From Sphingomonas sp. Root241 (lineage in GTDB: Bacteria > Pseudomonadota > Alphaproteobacteria > Sphingomonadales > Sphingomonadaceae), in assembly GCF_001428865.1 (NCBI RefSeq), contig NZ_LMIV01000001.1:677776-741775 (forward strand): a stretch of DNA of 64,000 nt, read 5' to 3'. Position numbers and translations under genes: made by a program. The notes under the pieces were generated by a model, which saw nothing but the letters and a program-made list of their open reading frames with translations, did no database searches and was not told the origin of the DNA. This document shows, piece by piece, positions 15,522 to 25,489 of this stretch. How positions within the stretch are numbered: position 1 is the stretch's first letter; every line of letters starts with the position of its first letter.

Positions 15522-17021
15522 CTAGCCGGGCTGGACCATGAAGATGCTGCCGGTGATATCGATGAGGAAGAGGTTGCCTGCCGCGTCCTCGCCGAACGAG
15601 ACGAGGCTGGTGATCGAGCCGGCGTCGGGCGTGAAATCGAGGTTGCGGCGCTCGTAGCTGGCGGCGGGAAAGAGCTGGCCCTGGACGAGCGACGCTGCCG
15701 GCAGTGTCCAGATATTCCCGCTCACATAGTCGCCGAAGACATATTGTCCCTGGAGTGAAGTGACGGGTCCGCGATAGACATAGCCCCCAATGATCGAGCC
15801 GCCCTGTTTGGCGCCGCCGCCATGATCATATTGCGAGACCGGCGGCGTGAGACCGGCAGGTGCCGTGCCGGTATAAGGCTGAGTGCCTTCGAGGAAATGC
15901 CAGCCGAAGTTGAGGCCTGGCTGGTTCGGCCGCACCACGTCGATCTCCTCGATGGCACTCTGGCCGACGTCGCCGATATAGAGGCGCCCATCCGGCCCGA
16001 AGCTGGCGCGGAATGGATTCCGCAATCCGAGTGCGAAGACATAGGGATTGCCGCCGCCCGCGGCGAAGGGGTTGCCTGGCGCAGGCGAGAAAAAGCGGGG
16101 ACTAGCGCCGGCATAAGGATCGGAGATGACGTCGATCCGCAGGATCTTGCCGAGCTGCGAGTTGGGATTCTGGGCATTGTTGCCGGGATCGCCGACGCCG
16201 CCGCCGTCGCCGATCCCGACATAGAGATAGCCGTCCGGCCCGAAGCTCATCCAGCCGCCGTTGTGATTGTTCGATCCCGGATGAGGGATCGATATCTTGG
16301 CCAACACCGTCGGCGGGAATCCGGCGGCGTGGAAAAGATATTGGCGGAGCTCGATGTCGCCGTTCGCCGCAGTGCAGAAGATCATGAAACGATCGGCGTT
16401 CAGCGGATTGGGCAGCAATGCCATGCCGAGCAGCCCGCGCTCGCCATCCGTGCTGAGGCCCCCCACCGTAAAGACGAGCGACCGCGCCCCGGTGGAAGGC
16501 GTAAGGCGATACATGTTGCCGGTTTTCTCGAGCACATACACGTCGCTGCTGCCGGGGATCCCGGTCACGAAAGTCGGCTGGTTCAGTCCCGTCGCGACGC
16601 GCTTGACCGCGATCCCTTCGCGGCTGTTGGTGACCGTCACCGCCAGATCGAGTGTGGACGACGCGCTGCCATCGCTCGCGCTCAGTTGGACACGATAGAC
16701 ATTGTCGCCGTCGGCATCCGCAGGCGCCTCGAAATTGGGTGCGGCGCTGAAATTGAGCGCCCCGGCAGCGGTGATCGTGAAGCGTGTCGCGTCGGCCCCG
16801 CCTGCGATGGAGAAGGTGATCGGGCTGCCTTGGGCGTCGCTTGCCGTCGCCTGATAAGCGAGGGCGGCATTCTCGACGACGCTTGCCGTCGCCGCGGAGG
16901 TGAAGGTGGGCGGAGTATTGGGAGTGGGAGTCGGGGTTCCCCCTCCGCCGCCATTGCTTCCTCCGCCGCTACACGCCGTGATCAGGAGCACGGGACCGAA
17001 CAGCATAGCGCTACGCATCAA
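15522..17021 (-). CDS. PQQ-type sugar dehydrogenase lipoprotein with cadherin-like domain
   Basis: A 499-residue lipoprotein. The signal ends in ITACSGGG (lipidated Cys at about residue 17), followed by a Gly/Pro/Thr linker. Residues 40-130 form a cadherin-like repeat (VENAALAYQATASDAQG, DADGDNVYRVQLSASDG). Residues 140-499 are the six-bladed propeller of soluble glucose/sorbosone dehydrogenases: ATGLNQPTFVTGIPG, GERGLLGMALLP, HNGGWMSFGPDGYLYVGIGDGG, ALGLRNPFRASFGPDGRLYIGDVGQ, EEIDVV and GGYVYRGP. These enzymes oxidise aldose sugars with PQQ and calcium at the cell surface. No PQQ synthesis genes are in the window, so cofactor supply is unknown. Confidence 0.88.
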   Translation of the reverse strand: MMRSAMLFGPVLLITACSGGGSNGGGGGTPTPTPNTPPTFTSAATASVVENAALAYQATASDAQGSPITFSIAGGADATRFTITAAGALNFSAAPNFEAPADADGDNVYRVQLSASDGSASSTLDLAVTVTNSREGIAVKRVATGLNQPTFVTGIPGSSDVYVLEKTGNMYRLTPSTGARSLVFTVGGLSTDGERGLLGMALLPNPLNADRFMIFCTAANGDIELRQYLFHAAGFPPTVLAKISIPHPGSNNHNGGWMSFGPDGYLYVGIGDGGGVGDPGNNAQNPNSQLGKILRIDVISDPYAGASPRFFSPAPGNPFAAGGGNPYVFALGLRNPFRASFGPDGRLYIGDVGQSAIEEIDVVRPNQPGLNFGWHFLEGTQPYTGTAPAGLTPPVSQYDHGGGAKQGGSIIGGYVYRGPVTSLQGQYVFGDYVSGNIWTLPAASLVQGQLFPAASYERRNLDFTPDAGSITSLVSFGEDAAGNLFLIDITGSIFMVQPG

Positions 17022-17075
17022 AGGCCTCCTGGCGACGCCCGCGTCGAACGCTACGGGCAGAATATTCGTTCCGGG

Positions 17076-18374
17076 TCAGCGCTTCTCGCGCGCCAGCCGG
17101 CTCATCAGTATCGCACTGCGCTTGGCCTGCAGCGCGATGCTGGGGATATCCAGCCACTCGCCCTCGGCGTGCAGCGTGCCGCCGCTCGGGCCCATGCCCG
17201 CGAGCGTGTCGGTCCAGGCCGCGACGAAGCTCGAATCCGCTGCGCCGCGCTTGGCGGGCGGGAATTCGGCCATTTCGGACAGGCCGAGATCGCGATTGGC
17301 CTTGTTGAGCCGGGCGAGCAATGCACGATTACCCTCGGTAGGGGCCATCGGTGGCGTGTTGTCCTGGAATTCGAGCGTCGCTGTGGTGCCGGGCAGGTGC
17401 TTCGCAACGACTGCCTGCATCTTCGCACGCGCCGCCGCGTCCTGCTCGGGGGTGAGGCTGCGCAGGTCGCCGCGCGCGATTGCGATGGCGGGCACCACGT
17501 TGGTCTTGCCCGATGCTTCGATGCGCACGCCGTCCTTGTCGATCGTCGCCGGCGTGCCGCCGCCGATCACCCCGACGTTGAACGTGAGGTTCTCCTCGAT
17601 CAGCTCGCTCCGCCATGCGTCGAGGATGCGGGCGATCTCGTAGATCGCGCCATAGCCGGTTTCGGCGTTGAAGATGCCGCCGCCGTGCCCGGTCTTGCCG
17701 GTGGTGGTGAGCGTCCAGCCATTGGCGCTGCGCCGTGCGACGGTGCCGAAATCCTGGCCGTTCTCGCGCGCGAGATTCTCGAACTCCAGCGCGACATCGG
17801 CCCATTTGCCCGCTTCGATCAGGTCGCGCCGCGCGAGTGGGATCGGATCGCCGGTCTTCTCCTCGTCGCCGGTGAGCATCACCTGGATGTCGGCCTGTTT
17901 GAGCGTGCCGGCCTTGTCCATCGCGCGGAGTGCCGCCAGGATGACCGCAATTCCGCCCTTGTCGTCGACGACGCCGGGGCCGATCGCCTTGTCGCCCTCG
18001 CGACCGAATTTCTGGAAGGGCGAGCTCGCTTCGAACACCGTGTCGATATGCGCGATCAGCAGCATTCGCTTGCCGCGGCCATTGCCCTTGTGGGTGGCGA
18101 CGAAATGCCCGGCCCGCCGGGTCTCGGGCAAGTCGATCCATTCGACCTTGAAGCCGAGCGCCTCGAATTCGGGACCCAGCATTGCGCCCATCGCGCGTAC
18201 GCCCGCGAGATTCAGCGTGCCGCTATTCTGATTCACCATTCGCTCGAGCAAGGTGAGCGTGCCTTCCGCATCGGCATCGACTGCCGCCGCGATCTTCCTC
18301 TCGGCGCTGCTGAGCTGGGCGGAGGCGGGCATGGCGGCTGTGAGTACGAGCGCGCAGAGCAGGGAACGAAGCAT
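17076..18374 (-). CDS. Secreted M20-family metallopeptidase (glutamate carboxypeptidase-like)
   Basis: A 432-residue exported peptidase starting MLRSLLCALVLTAAMPASAQ (signal peptide). The catalytic domain has the M20 di-zinc ligands: LIAHIDTVFE (His/Asp), GPGVVDDKGG (bridging Asp) and MLTGDEEKTGDP (Glu pair). GHGGGIFNAETGYG and GGGTPATIDKDGV belong to the dimerisation (lid) domain, and a C-terminal GPSGGTLHAEGEWLDI supplies the last His ligand. This matches CPG2-like exopeptidases that remove C-terminal glutamate or hydrolyse similar amides. The start at 18374 is chosen over 18410 because it begins the signal peptide. It follows the phytase by 42 bases and may belong to that operon. Confidence 0.9.
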   Translation of the reverse strand: MLRSLLCALVLTAAMPASAQLSSAERKIAAAVDADAEGTLTLLERMVNQNSGTLNLAGVRAMGAMLGPEFEALGFKVEWIDLPETRRAGHFVATHKGNGRGKRMLLIAHIDTVFEASSPFQKFGREGDKAIGPGVVDDKGGIAVILAALRAMDKAGTLKQADIQVMLTGDEEKTGDPIPLARRDLIEAGKWADVALEFENLARENGQDFGTVARRSANGWTLTTTGKTGHGGGIFNAETGYGAIYEIARILDAWRSELIEENLTFNVGVIGGGTPATIDKDGVRIEASGKTNVVPAIAIARGDLRSLTPEQDAAARAKMQAVVAKHLPGTTATLEFQDNTPPMAPTEGNRALLARLNKANRDLGLSEMAEFPPAKRGAADSSFVAAWTDTLAGMGPSGGTLHAEGEWLDIPSIALQAKRSAILMSRLAREKR

Positions 18375-18416
18375 GGCGCCGAGGCTAGGTTCCGAACCGC
18401 CCCGGCGCAATGCCCG

Positions 18417-19469
18417 TTACTTGAGCCCGAGCGCGGTCTTGATGTCGGCCCAGGCGAGGAGTTTGAAGTTCTGCGCCGAGGGGGTGTTGTGTCCATCCTG
18501 CGCGACAAACAGTCCGCCGGGATAGTCGGCGCCGAAATCGCCGACCATCACGTCGATGCCGTCGGTCTCCTCGGTCGCGCCGAACCTGCCTGCCCCGATC
18601 CGGAACCGGCCGACATAGGACTCGTCGCCCAGCCGATAGACAGCATAGGCATTGTCGCCCTGGCTCGACACCAGCAGATAGCCGCCGTCCCCGCCGCCTT
18701 CGGTTGCCAGTGCGACGCCTTCGGTGTCGGCGACGATCTGGATCCCATCGGCGGCGGCGATCTTCGCCGGCGTGGTGCTGCCGGTGGCTCGCGCATCGAA
18801 GCGCCACATGCCGACATCTTCCTCGGCGACGTAGAGCCGGTGGGTGCGCTCATCCATTGCGCAGCCTTCGGACTGTGTTGCCAGCTTCATACTGCGGACG
18901 ATCCTGCCCGCGGGCGCCGCGCTCGAAAGATCGAGCGCCAGCTGGCTGATGGTACCGTCCTTCAGGATGTTGAAAGCCTGGAGTGAAGCACCGTCGCGAT
19001 AGAGGCACACGCCATAGGCCTCGCCAGCCCCCGCGGCGACCTTGCCGAGCGGGGTCAGTTTCCGGGTCACCGGATCGAGCCGGAAAAGCGCGAGCTGGGC
19101 GCGCAGCGGATCGTTGCGGTCGCTCGCCGCGACGATGATCCCGGCCGCACCCATGTCACGCAGGTCGACATTGTTCACGCGGCCCGCGTCGATGAACGAC
19201 AGCTGCTTGCCCGCCAGGTCATAGACGTAGAGCCCGGCCTTCTTGTCGGTTCCGACGATCAGGCTCGCGGCCGGATCGGCGGAGTTGCGCCAGATCGCGG
19301 GATCGTCCGCCGCATCGGCATTGGCGGTACCCACCGCCGCCGTCTCCCCGCGCGCCTGCACCGAAGCGGTGGGCGCCGGGGAGAAAGCAGGGCGTTTCTC
19401 GCTGGCGGTGCAGCCCGCCGCTACCAAGGGCAGTAGGCCGAGCAGGGTCATCTGAATCGTGCTGCGCAT
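18417..19469 (-). CDS. Beta-propeller 3-phytase lipoprotein
   Basis: A 350-residue phytase that releases phosphate from inositol hexakisphosphate with calcium. The signal MRSTIQMTLLGLLPLVAAGC ends in a lipobox, so it is predicted to be lipid-anchored. Six-bladed propeller signatures: DADDPAIW, LIVGTDKKAGLYVYDLAGK, RVNNVDLR, EAYGVCLYRD, SEGCAMDERTHRLYVAEEDVGMWRF, DTEGVALA, GYLLVSSQGDNAYAVY, ETDGIDVM and GGLFVAQDGHN. The start is fixed by a TGATG overlap with the stop of the upstream TonB receptor, so the two are translationally coupled. Receptor-plus-phytase pairs are known in Sphingomonadales and Caulobacterales and point to uptake of phytate or its hydrolysis products. Confidence 0.93.
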   Translation of the reverse strand: MRSTIQMTLLGLLPLVAAGCTASEKRPAFSPAPTASVQARGETAAVGTANADAADDPAIWRNSADPAASLIVGTDKKAGLYVYDLAGKQLSFIDAGRVNNVDLRDMGAAGIIVAASDRNDPLRAQLALFRLDPVTRKLTPLGKVAAGAGEAYGVCLYRDGASLQAFNILKDGTISQLALDLSSAAPAGRIVRSMKLATQSEGCAMDERTHRLYVAEEDVGMWRFDARATGSTTPAKIAAADGIQIVADTEGVALATEGGGDGGYLLVSSQGDNAYAVYRLGDESYVGRFRIGAGRFGATEETDGIDVMVGDFGADYPGGLFVAQDGHNTPSAQNFKLLAWADIKTALGLK

Positions 19470-22252
19470 CAGAAGGTCACCCGGATGCCCCCCGAGTAGC
19501 GGCGGCCGAATTGCTCCCACTCGATGGTCTGGATGTCGCTGCGCGGACTCGCCACGCCGGTGGCGTTCAGCAAATTGCCCGGCTCCGAATAGCGGCGGCC
19601 GGGCTTGTTGAGCACGTTCGACGCGTCGAGGAAAACCTCGAAATTCCGATTGACCGCATAGCGCGCGGAGATGTCCATCTCGTCGTCGGCGGCCCAATAA
19701 GTGTCGCCGGCGTCTGCCAAGTCATCGGCGATGCCGTCGAGCCAGGTGCTGCGGCGCTGATACTGGACGCGCAGCGACAGGCCGTATTTCTCGTAATAGC
19801 CGCCGATATTATAGACGAGGTCCGATGTGCCGGGCAGCCGCACCTTGCGTGCGAGCACCGCGCCCAGAGCAGGCTTGGTCACTTCGCTGTCGTTCAACGT
19901 GACGTTCGCGGTGATGCCGAAGCCACCCATCCAGCCGGGCAGGCCGAGATCGCCGGTCCAGGGTTCGAGCTGGAACTGCGCCGCGGCTTCCGCGCCGAAT
20001 ACGCGCCCGTCACCGCCATTGGTGATGCCCGAGAAGATATAGGAGGAGCGGTCGATGCCGTTGCTGTCCAACGCGGCTGATCCGAAGCTGCGCGTCTGAC
20101 GATAGAGCACGTCCTTGACCTTTTTGTAGAACAGGCCGGCCATCAGATAGCCCTGCGGGCGGACATACCATTCGAAATAGCCGTCGACGCCGTATGCGCG
20201 TTCGGGCTTCACCGCGGGGTTGCCGCCCGAGATCGACTGGTTGGTGTCGTTGACGACCACATTGGGACGAAGCTGATCATAATCGGCGCGCGCCGCGCCC
20301 GAATTGAACGACAGGCGCAGCTTCTTGGTATCGTCCAGATCATAATTGACGTGCAGGCTGGGGAAAGCGAGCGTCTGGCTGGACGTTGCACTCACCGGAC
20401 CCTTGATCCCGCCGACCGTGGCAATGGCTTCGCCGCTATTCTTCAGATGCTCGACGCGCACGCCGCCAAGGATCGAGCCCCAGCCATATTTCAGCGTAGC
20501 CATCGCGAAGCCGGCATAGACCTGTTCGCGCACCTCGTAATTGTTGTCAGCGTTGGGCGTGAAGGCGAAATTGGCGCGCGCCGCGTCGGACACCGCGCGC
20601 ATCTTGTCGGTATCGAAATAATGGAAGGTGTAGCCCATCGGGATCTTGCCGAGGAACGACTGGTCGATCGAGAATTGGTTGAAATCGGTGGGCAGGCCGA
20701 CGGTGGCGAACTGTGCGCCGGTGTTGAGCAGGATCTGCTTCTCGTCGGCAATCTTGGTGCGCTGGTCGAACTGGAAGCCGGCCTTGAACACCGCTTCGCT
20801 GCCCAGGAAGCCGGTTTCGCGCGAAAGCACCAGCTTGCCGGTATAGGCCTTGGTCGTATCGACTGCGTCGAGCACGGTGAGCGACGAAGGCGGCTTGGTG
20901 AAGCTGTCGATATTGGTCACCGCGGTGCCCGCCTGGAAGCGAGTCGGGCCGCTCAGCTGCGTGGTGGTGAAGAGCGCGAGGCGCGAGAAGTTGCGGTCGC
21001 TGAAATCATAGCTGACCGTGGGGCGCAAAGTCCGCGTGGAGGGACTGTCCCAGGCGACTTCGCCGACGACCGAGCGATCGTCCTTCGACTCGGTGTAATT
21101 GCCCAGCCAGCTCAGGTGCCAGCCTTCGGCGAAGTCGTGGTCGCCGGCCAGCGTGTTGGTGAAGATCGACTGGCGGAACGCGCGCAGCGTCGAGCGCTGG
21201 CGGATGTCGATGCCGTAGACGGTGCCCTTTTGCGGCGTGTTGCCGATGCAGACATCGGCATAGCCGCTGGTGGCGGGCGTGGGGTTCACCGTCGTCGGAC
21301 AGGCCGCAGTGTTCGCCACCAGATCGTTCTGGCGGTCGTCGAGATCGAAGCGGTAATTGTCGCGGGCCTCGTCGTCGGTGAAGATCGTGTAGATGGATCG
21401 CAGCGAGATCGTGTTGTCCGAGTCCGGCTTGTAATCGAGCCGGCCCGAGACGGACCAGTTGCGGCGGGTGAGGCGGTAGAGCTTGTTTTCGGCCTCGTGC
21501 GCCCAAAAGCGGGTTGCGGAGCCCGGGCGCTGATCCTGGGCGACCCGCTCGTAGTCGGTCTCGAAATTATCGGTGATCATCGCGCGCTGATAATAGCTGC
21601 CCGAGAGGAGCACGCCGATCTCGCCGCCCCCGACGGCGAAGCGGTCCGAGACCACGGCCGAACCTTCATATTGCTTGCGGTCGCCCAGTTCGGCGATGCC
21701 GATCCCGGCCTTGCCCGCGAAGTGGAGGCCGCTGTAGTCGAAAGCCGAGCGCGTGATCACATTGACGTTGCCCGCCACGGTCTCGCCGGGCATTTCCGGC
21801 GTGACCGCTTTCGAAACGACGATCTGCGAAGCGATCGCCGAGGGGATCGAATCGAAGCGCGCGTCGCGGCCCTCGGGGCTGACCACGTTGATCCCGTCGA
21901 ACGAGAGCGTGGTCCAATAGTTCGGCGCGCCGCGCAGCGAGATGTAGCGGGCCTGGCCCTGATCGCGCTCGACTGCGACGCCGGGCAGGCGACCGGTCGC
22001 CTGGGCGATGTTCTGGTCGGGCAAGCGGCCGACGCCGTCCGCCGCGGCGACGGTGACCAGCGAGTCCGAATTCTTCTGCACGTTGAGCGCGGATGCTTCG
22101 GATTCGGCGATCGGGCGCAATCCGGTGACGACGATCTCAGCGTCGTCCGGGGATGCAGCCGGGGCATCCTGCGCCATTGCCGGTGCGGCAAGTGCGAAGC
22201 TGAGCGCAAAAACGCTAGCGCCCGCGAAATGGCGGACGAATCGGCTGGTCAT
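19469..22252 (-). CDS. TonB-dependent receptor, phytase-linked
   Basis: A 927-residue outer-membrane receptor with signal peptide (cleavage after APAMAQ), TonB-box-like DAEIVVTG, and plug domain LPDQNIAQATGRLPGVAVERDQGQ with SLRGAPNYWTTLSFDGINV. These features match the 'TonB-dependent receptor' type with short N terminus frequent in Caulobacter and Sphingomonas. The rest is a 22-strand barrel ending in GGIRVTF with terminal Phe. It is translationally coupled to the phytase, so phytate or inositol phosphates are the likely cargo. A candidate Pho box lies 65 bases upstream. Confidence 0.92.
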   Translation of the reverse strand: MTSRFVRHFAGASVFALSFALAAPAMAQDAPAASPDDAEIVVTGLRPIAESEASALNVQKNSDSLVTVAAADGVGRLPDQNIAQATGRLPGVAVERDQGQARYISLRGAPNYWTTLSFDGINVVSPEGRDARFDSIPSAIASQIVVSKAVTPEMPGETVAGNVNVITRSAFDYSGLHFAGKAGIGIAELGDRKQYEGSAVVSDRFAVGGGEIGVLLSGSYYQRAMITDNFETDYERVAQDQRPGSATRFWAHEAENKLYRLTRRNWSVSGRLDYKPDSDNTISLRSIYTIFTDDEARDNYRFDLDDRQNDLVANTAACPTTVNPTPATSGYADVCIGNTPQKGTVYGIDIRQRSTLRAFRQSIFTNTLAGDHDFAEGWHLSWLGNYTESKDDRSVVGEVAWDSPSTRTLRPTVSYDFSDRNFSRLALFTTTQLSGPTRFQAGTAVTNIDSFTKPPSSLTVLDAVDTTKAYTGKLVLSRETGFLGSEAVFKAGFQFDQRTKIADEKQILLNTGAQFATVGLPTDFNQFSIDQSFLGKIPMGYTFHYFDTDKMRAVSDAARANFAFTPNADNNYEVREQVYAGFAMATLKYGWGSILGGVRVEHLKNSGEAIATVGGIKGPVSATSSQTLAFPSLHVNYDLDDTKKLRLSFNSGAARADYDQLRPNVVVNDTNQSISGGNPAVKPERAYGVDGYFEWYVRPQGYLMAGLFYKKVKDVLYRQTRSFGSAALDSNGIDRSSYIFSGITNGGDGRVFGAEAAAQFQLEPWTGDLGLPGWMGGFGITANVTLNDSEVTKPALGAVLARKVRLPGTSDLVYNIGGYYEKYGLSLRVQYQRRSTWLDGIADDLADAGDTYWAADDEMDISARYAVNRNFEVFLDASNVLNKPGRRYSEPGNLLNATGVASPRSDIQTIEWEQFGRRYSGGIRVTF

Positions 22253-22316
22253 TGAAGGATCCCCCTGATGGTGAGGGCGCCGTAACCTCGCCGAATGTCA
22301 GTTCGGCTCGGTTTCA

Positions 22317-22345
22317 GTGACAATTCGACGTCGTGGAAATGACAT
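22317..22345 (-). promoter_or_regulatory. Candidate Pho box upstream of the receptor-phytase operon
   Basis: On the minus strand three 7-base units repeat every 11 bases: ATGTCAT (22345-22339), ACGACGT (22334-22328, degenerate) and TTGTCAC (22323-22317). The outer two match the PhoB half-site CTGTCAT well, and the 11-base pitch is that of a PHO box. It lies about 65 bases before the receptor start. I could not place a clear -10. Confidence 0.5.
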
Positions 22346-22392
22346 TACGAAGGCGTGACGAGTTCGCCACGCCGCACGACGCGAATGCCGAA

Positions 22393-22430
22393 CGAAAAGG
22401 GCGCCCGGATCACTCCGGACGCCCCTTTTG
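22393..22430 (-). terminator. Intrinsic terminator of glnA
   Basis: Minus-strand hairpin GGGGCGTCCGGA / TCCGGGCGCCC with GTGA loop followed by TTTTCG, shortly after the glnA stop at 22449. Confidence 0.88.
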
Positions 22431-22448
22431 TCGGTCCTACGCTCGCGA

Positions 22449-23861
22449 TTACGAGCTGTAGTACATGTCGTATTCGACCGGGCTCGGCGTCATCTCCCAG
22501 CGGGCGACTTCGGCGCGCTTGATCTCGACATAGGCCGCGATCTGGTCACGCGTGAACACGTCGCCCTTGAGCAGGAAATCCTGATCGGCCTCGAGGCTGT
22601 CGAGCGCTTCGCGGAGCGAACCGCAGACGGTCGGTACCTTCTCCAGCTCGGCCGGCGGCAGGTCGTACAGGTTCTTGTCCATCGGGTCGCCCGGATGGAT
22701 CTTGTTCTGGATGCCGTCGAGACCGGCCATCAGCAACGCCGCATAGCAAAGATACGGATTGGCCAGCGCGTCCGGGAAGCGGAACTCGACGCGCTTCGCC
22801 TTGCTGCCCGCACCATAAGGGATGCGGCACGAGGCCGAACGGTTGCGCGACGAATAGGCCAGCAGCACCGGCGCTTCATAGCCCGGGACCAGCCGCTTGT
22901 AGCTGTTGGTCGACGGGTTGGTGAAGGCATTCAATGCCTTGGCGTGCTTGATCACGCCGCCGATGAAGTAGAGGCACATGTCCGAGAGCCCGGCATAGCC
23001 GTTGCCGGCGAAGAGCGGGTTCTTGCCTTCCCAGATCGAGATGTGGGTGTGCATGCCCGAGCCGTTATCTTCCTTGATCGGCTTGGGCATGAAGGTCGCG
23101 GTCTTGCCATAGGCATGCGCCACCTGATGCACGACGTACTTGTAGATCTGCATGCGGTCGGCGGTCTGGACGAGCGTGCCGAAGGTCAGGCCGAGCTCAT
23201 GCTGCGCGGCGGCGACTTCGTGGTGATGCTTGTCGCAGGGCAGACCCATTTCGAGCATCGTCGCGACCATCTCGCCGCGGATGTCGACGGCTGAATCGAC
23301 CGGCGCGACGGGGAAGTAGCCGCCCTTGGCGCGCGGACGGTGGCCGAGATTGCCGGCTTCATATTCCTTGCCCGAATTGCCCGGCAGCTCGATGTCGTCG
23401 ATCGCGTAGTACGACGTCGCATAGCTGTTCTCGAAGCGAACGTCGTCGAACATGAAGAACTCGGCCTCGGGGCCGACATAGACGGTGTCGCCGATACCGA
23501 GCGTCTTGAGATAGGCTTCCGAGCGCTTCGCGGTCGAGCGCGGATCGCGGCTGTAGAGCTCGCCGGTCGAGGGCTCGACGATGTCGCAGACGAGGATCAG
23601 CATCGGGGTGGCCGAGAACGGATCGATCCACACCGCGTCCAGATCCGGCTTCAGGATCATGTCCGATTCGTTGATCGCCTTCCAGCCTTCGATCGACGAG
23701 CCGTCGAACATCAGGCCGTCGGTAAGCTCGTCCTCGCCGATCACCTTGGCGACCATGGTGAGGTGCTGCCACTTGCCCTTGGGATCGGTGAAGCGGAGGT
23801 CGATCCACTCGATCTCGTGCTCCTTCACCATCTTCAGAACATCATTGGCCGAATTCGCCAT
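22449..23861 (-). CDS. glnA: Glutamine synthetase type I
   Basis: GlnA makes glutamine from glutamate, ammonia and ATP; cytosolic dodecamer. The 470-residue length is that of GSI-beta. Signatures: [19 protein letters not shown] (beta-grasp), [25 protein letters not shown] (metal-ligand Glu), [33 protein letters not shown] (ATP site) and [19 protein letters not shown] carries the Tyr adenylylated by GlnE in GSI-beta enzymes. It lies 93 bases after glnB, with a hairpin between, in the common alphaproteobacterial glnBA order. Control is by PII, adenylylation and the sigma-54 promoter upstream of glnB. Confidence 0.97.
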   Translation of the reverse strand: MANSANDVLKMVKEHEIEWIDLRFTDPKGKWQHLTMVAKVIGEDELTDGLMFDGSSIEGWKAINESDMILKPDLDAVWIDPFSATPMLILVCDIVEPSTGELYSRDPRSTAKRSEAYLKTLGIGDTVYVGPEAEFFMFDDVRFENSYATSYYAIDDIELPGNSGKEYEAGNLGHRPRAKGGYFPVAPVDSAVDIRGEMVATMLEMGLPCDKHHHEVAAAQHELGLTFGTLVQTADRMQIYKYVVHQVAHAYGKTATFMPKPIKEDNGSGMHTHISIWEGKNPLFAGNGYAGLSDMCLYFIGGVIKHAKALNAFTNPSTNSYKRLVPGYEAPVLLAYSSRNRSASCRIPYGAGSKAKRVEFRFPDALANPYLCYAALLMAGLDGIQNKIHPGDPMDKNLYDLPPAELEKVPTVCGSLREALDSLEADQDFLLKGDVFTRDQIAAYVEIKRAEVARWEMTPSPVEYDMYYSS

Positions 23862-23925
23862 CGTTAAAGCCCTTTCGCTCTCTTTCGTCTGCCCGCCGAA
23901 TCGGGCAATAAAATTACTTTTGCGG

Positions 23926-23950
23926 GCGCAGCACTAGAAGGTTGCTGCGC
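23926..23950 (-). promoter_or_regulatory. Hairpin in the glnB-glnA intergenic space
   Basis: Perfect 8-bp stem GCGCAGCA / TGCTGCGC with a 9-base loop, 4 bases after the glnB stop and followed on the minus strand by the A/T-rich AAAAGTAATTTTATT. It could be a partial terminator, an RNA-processing site or a stabiliser setting the glnB:glnA ratio. Confidence 0.5.
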
Positions 23951-23954
23951 TGCG

Positions 23955-24398
<444 letters not shown>

Positions 24399-24467
24399 TT
24401 AACAAGTGCCTGCCAAATGAGCAGCGGCGGTGCGGGTGCCTTATTCGGGGGCACGCTGATATATTTT

Positions 24468-24548
24468 CGTCATCCCGGCCTTGAGCCGGGATCCACTACC
24501 TTTGGCCGGGCAGAAGAAGCGGGACCCCGGCTCAAGGCCGGGGTGACG
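24468..24548. repeat. Inverted pair of REP-type palindromes, second sequence class
   Basis: Units at 24468-24495 (CGTCATCCCGGCCTTGAGCC...) and 24522-24548, in inverted orientation. The stem is CCCGGC/GCCGGG with a CTTGAG-type loop rather than GAAA, so this is a different class from those at 1.9, 6.2 and 7.2 kb but with the same CGTCAT end. It lies between glnB regulatory DNA and the 3' end of map. Confidence 0.8.
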
Positions 24549-24611
24549 AAGGAAGAATATGAGTCCTCAAGCTCCGCTACCTCTCCCACAGGGAGAGGAA
24601 AAGAAGAGCTA

Positions 24612-25436
24612 TCAATAAGGCGGGTTGTGCAGCCCCTTCGGGCTCGTCGTGAAGATCTCGCAGCCGGTCTCGGTGATGCCGACCGAATGCTCGAACTGCG
24701 CGGAGAGCGAGCGGTCGCGCGTCACGGCGGTCCAGCCGTCGTCGAGCAGTTTCACGTCCGGGCGGCCGATGTTGATCATCGGCTCGACGGTGAAGAACAT
24801 GCCCGGGCGCAGCTCGGGGCCGGTGCCGGGGCGGCCGACATGGACCACTTCGGGCGCGTCGTGGAAAACCTGGCCGAGGCCGTGCCCGCAGAAATCGCGG
24901 ACGACGCCGTAGCGGTGCTTCTCGGCATGGCGCTGGATGGCGTTGCTGATGTCGCCGAGATGGTTGCCCGGCTTCGCCTGCTCGAGCCCGAGCATCAGGC
25001 ATTCGTAGGTGACGTCGACCAGCCGGCGCGCCTTGATCGGCACGTCGCCCACCAGGTACATGCGGCTGGTGTCGCCGTGCCAGCCGCCGAGCATCGGCGT
25101 CACGTCGATATTGACGATGTCGCCGTCCTTGAGCGTGCGTTCGGACGGGATGCCGTGGCAGACGACATGGTTGATCGAGATGCAGCAGCTGTGCGTGTAG
25201 CCGCGATAGCCGAGCGTCGCGGGGACGCCGCCGCCGGCGATCGTCATGTTGCGGACGATGTCGTCGAGCTCTTCGGTCGAGACGCCGGGGACGACGTGCG
25301 GCACCAGCGCGTCGAGGATCTCGGCGGCGAGGCGGCCGGCCTTGCGCATGCCTTCGAAGCCTGCGGGTCCGTGGAGCTTGATCGCGCCGTCGCGCGCCTG
25401 CGGCATGTCTTCAGTGACGGTGACATATTCGGTCAT
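24612..25436 (-). CDS. map: Type I methionine aminopeptidase
   Basis: Removes the initiator methionine from nascent proteins; di-metal, cytosolic, essential. The 274-residue protein has all five ligands: NIDVTPMLGGWHGDTS (two Asp), GHGLGQVFHDAPEVVH (His), MFFTVEPM (Glu) and QFEHSVGITETG (Glu). GYRGYTHSCCISINHVVCHG is the type I signature segment. The start at 25436 (MTEYVTVTEDM) is preferred over 25517; the longer form would run back over the divergent CinA-like gene. The intergenic gap is 53 bases and must hold both promoters. Confidence 0.96.
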   Translation of the reverse strand: MTEYVTVTEDMPQARDGAIKLHGPAGFEGMRKAGRLAAEILDALVPHVVPGVSTEELDDIVRNMTIAGGGVPATLGYRGYTHSCCISINHVVCHGIPSERTLKDGDIVNIDVTPMLGGWHGDTSRMYLVGDVPIKARRLVDVTYECLMLGLEQAKPGNHLGDISNAIQRHAEKHRYGVVRDFCGHGLGQVFHDAPEVVHVGRPGTGPELRPGMFFTVEPMINIGRPDVKLLDDGWTAVTRDRSLSAQFEHSVGITETGCEIFTTSPKGLHNPPY

Positions 25437-25489
25437 GACGCGCGATATAGGCGTTTGCGCGCCGCTTTGCGAGGCTCTAGTCCGGGCAA

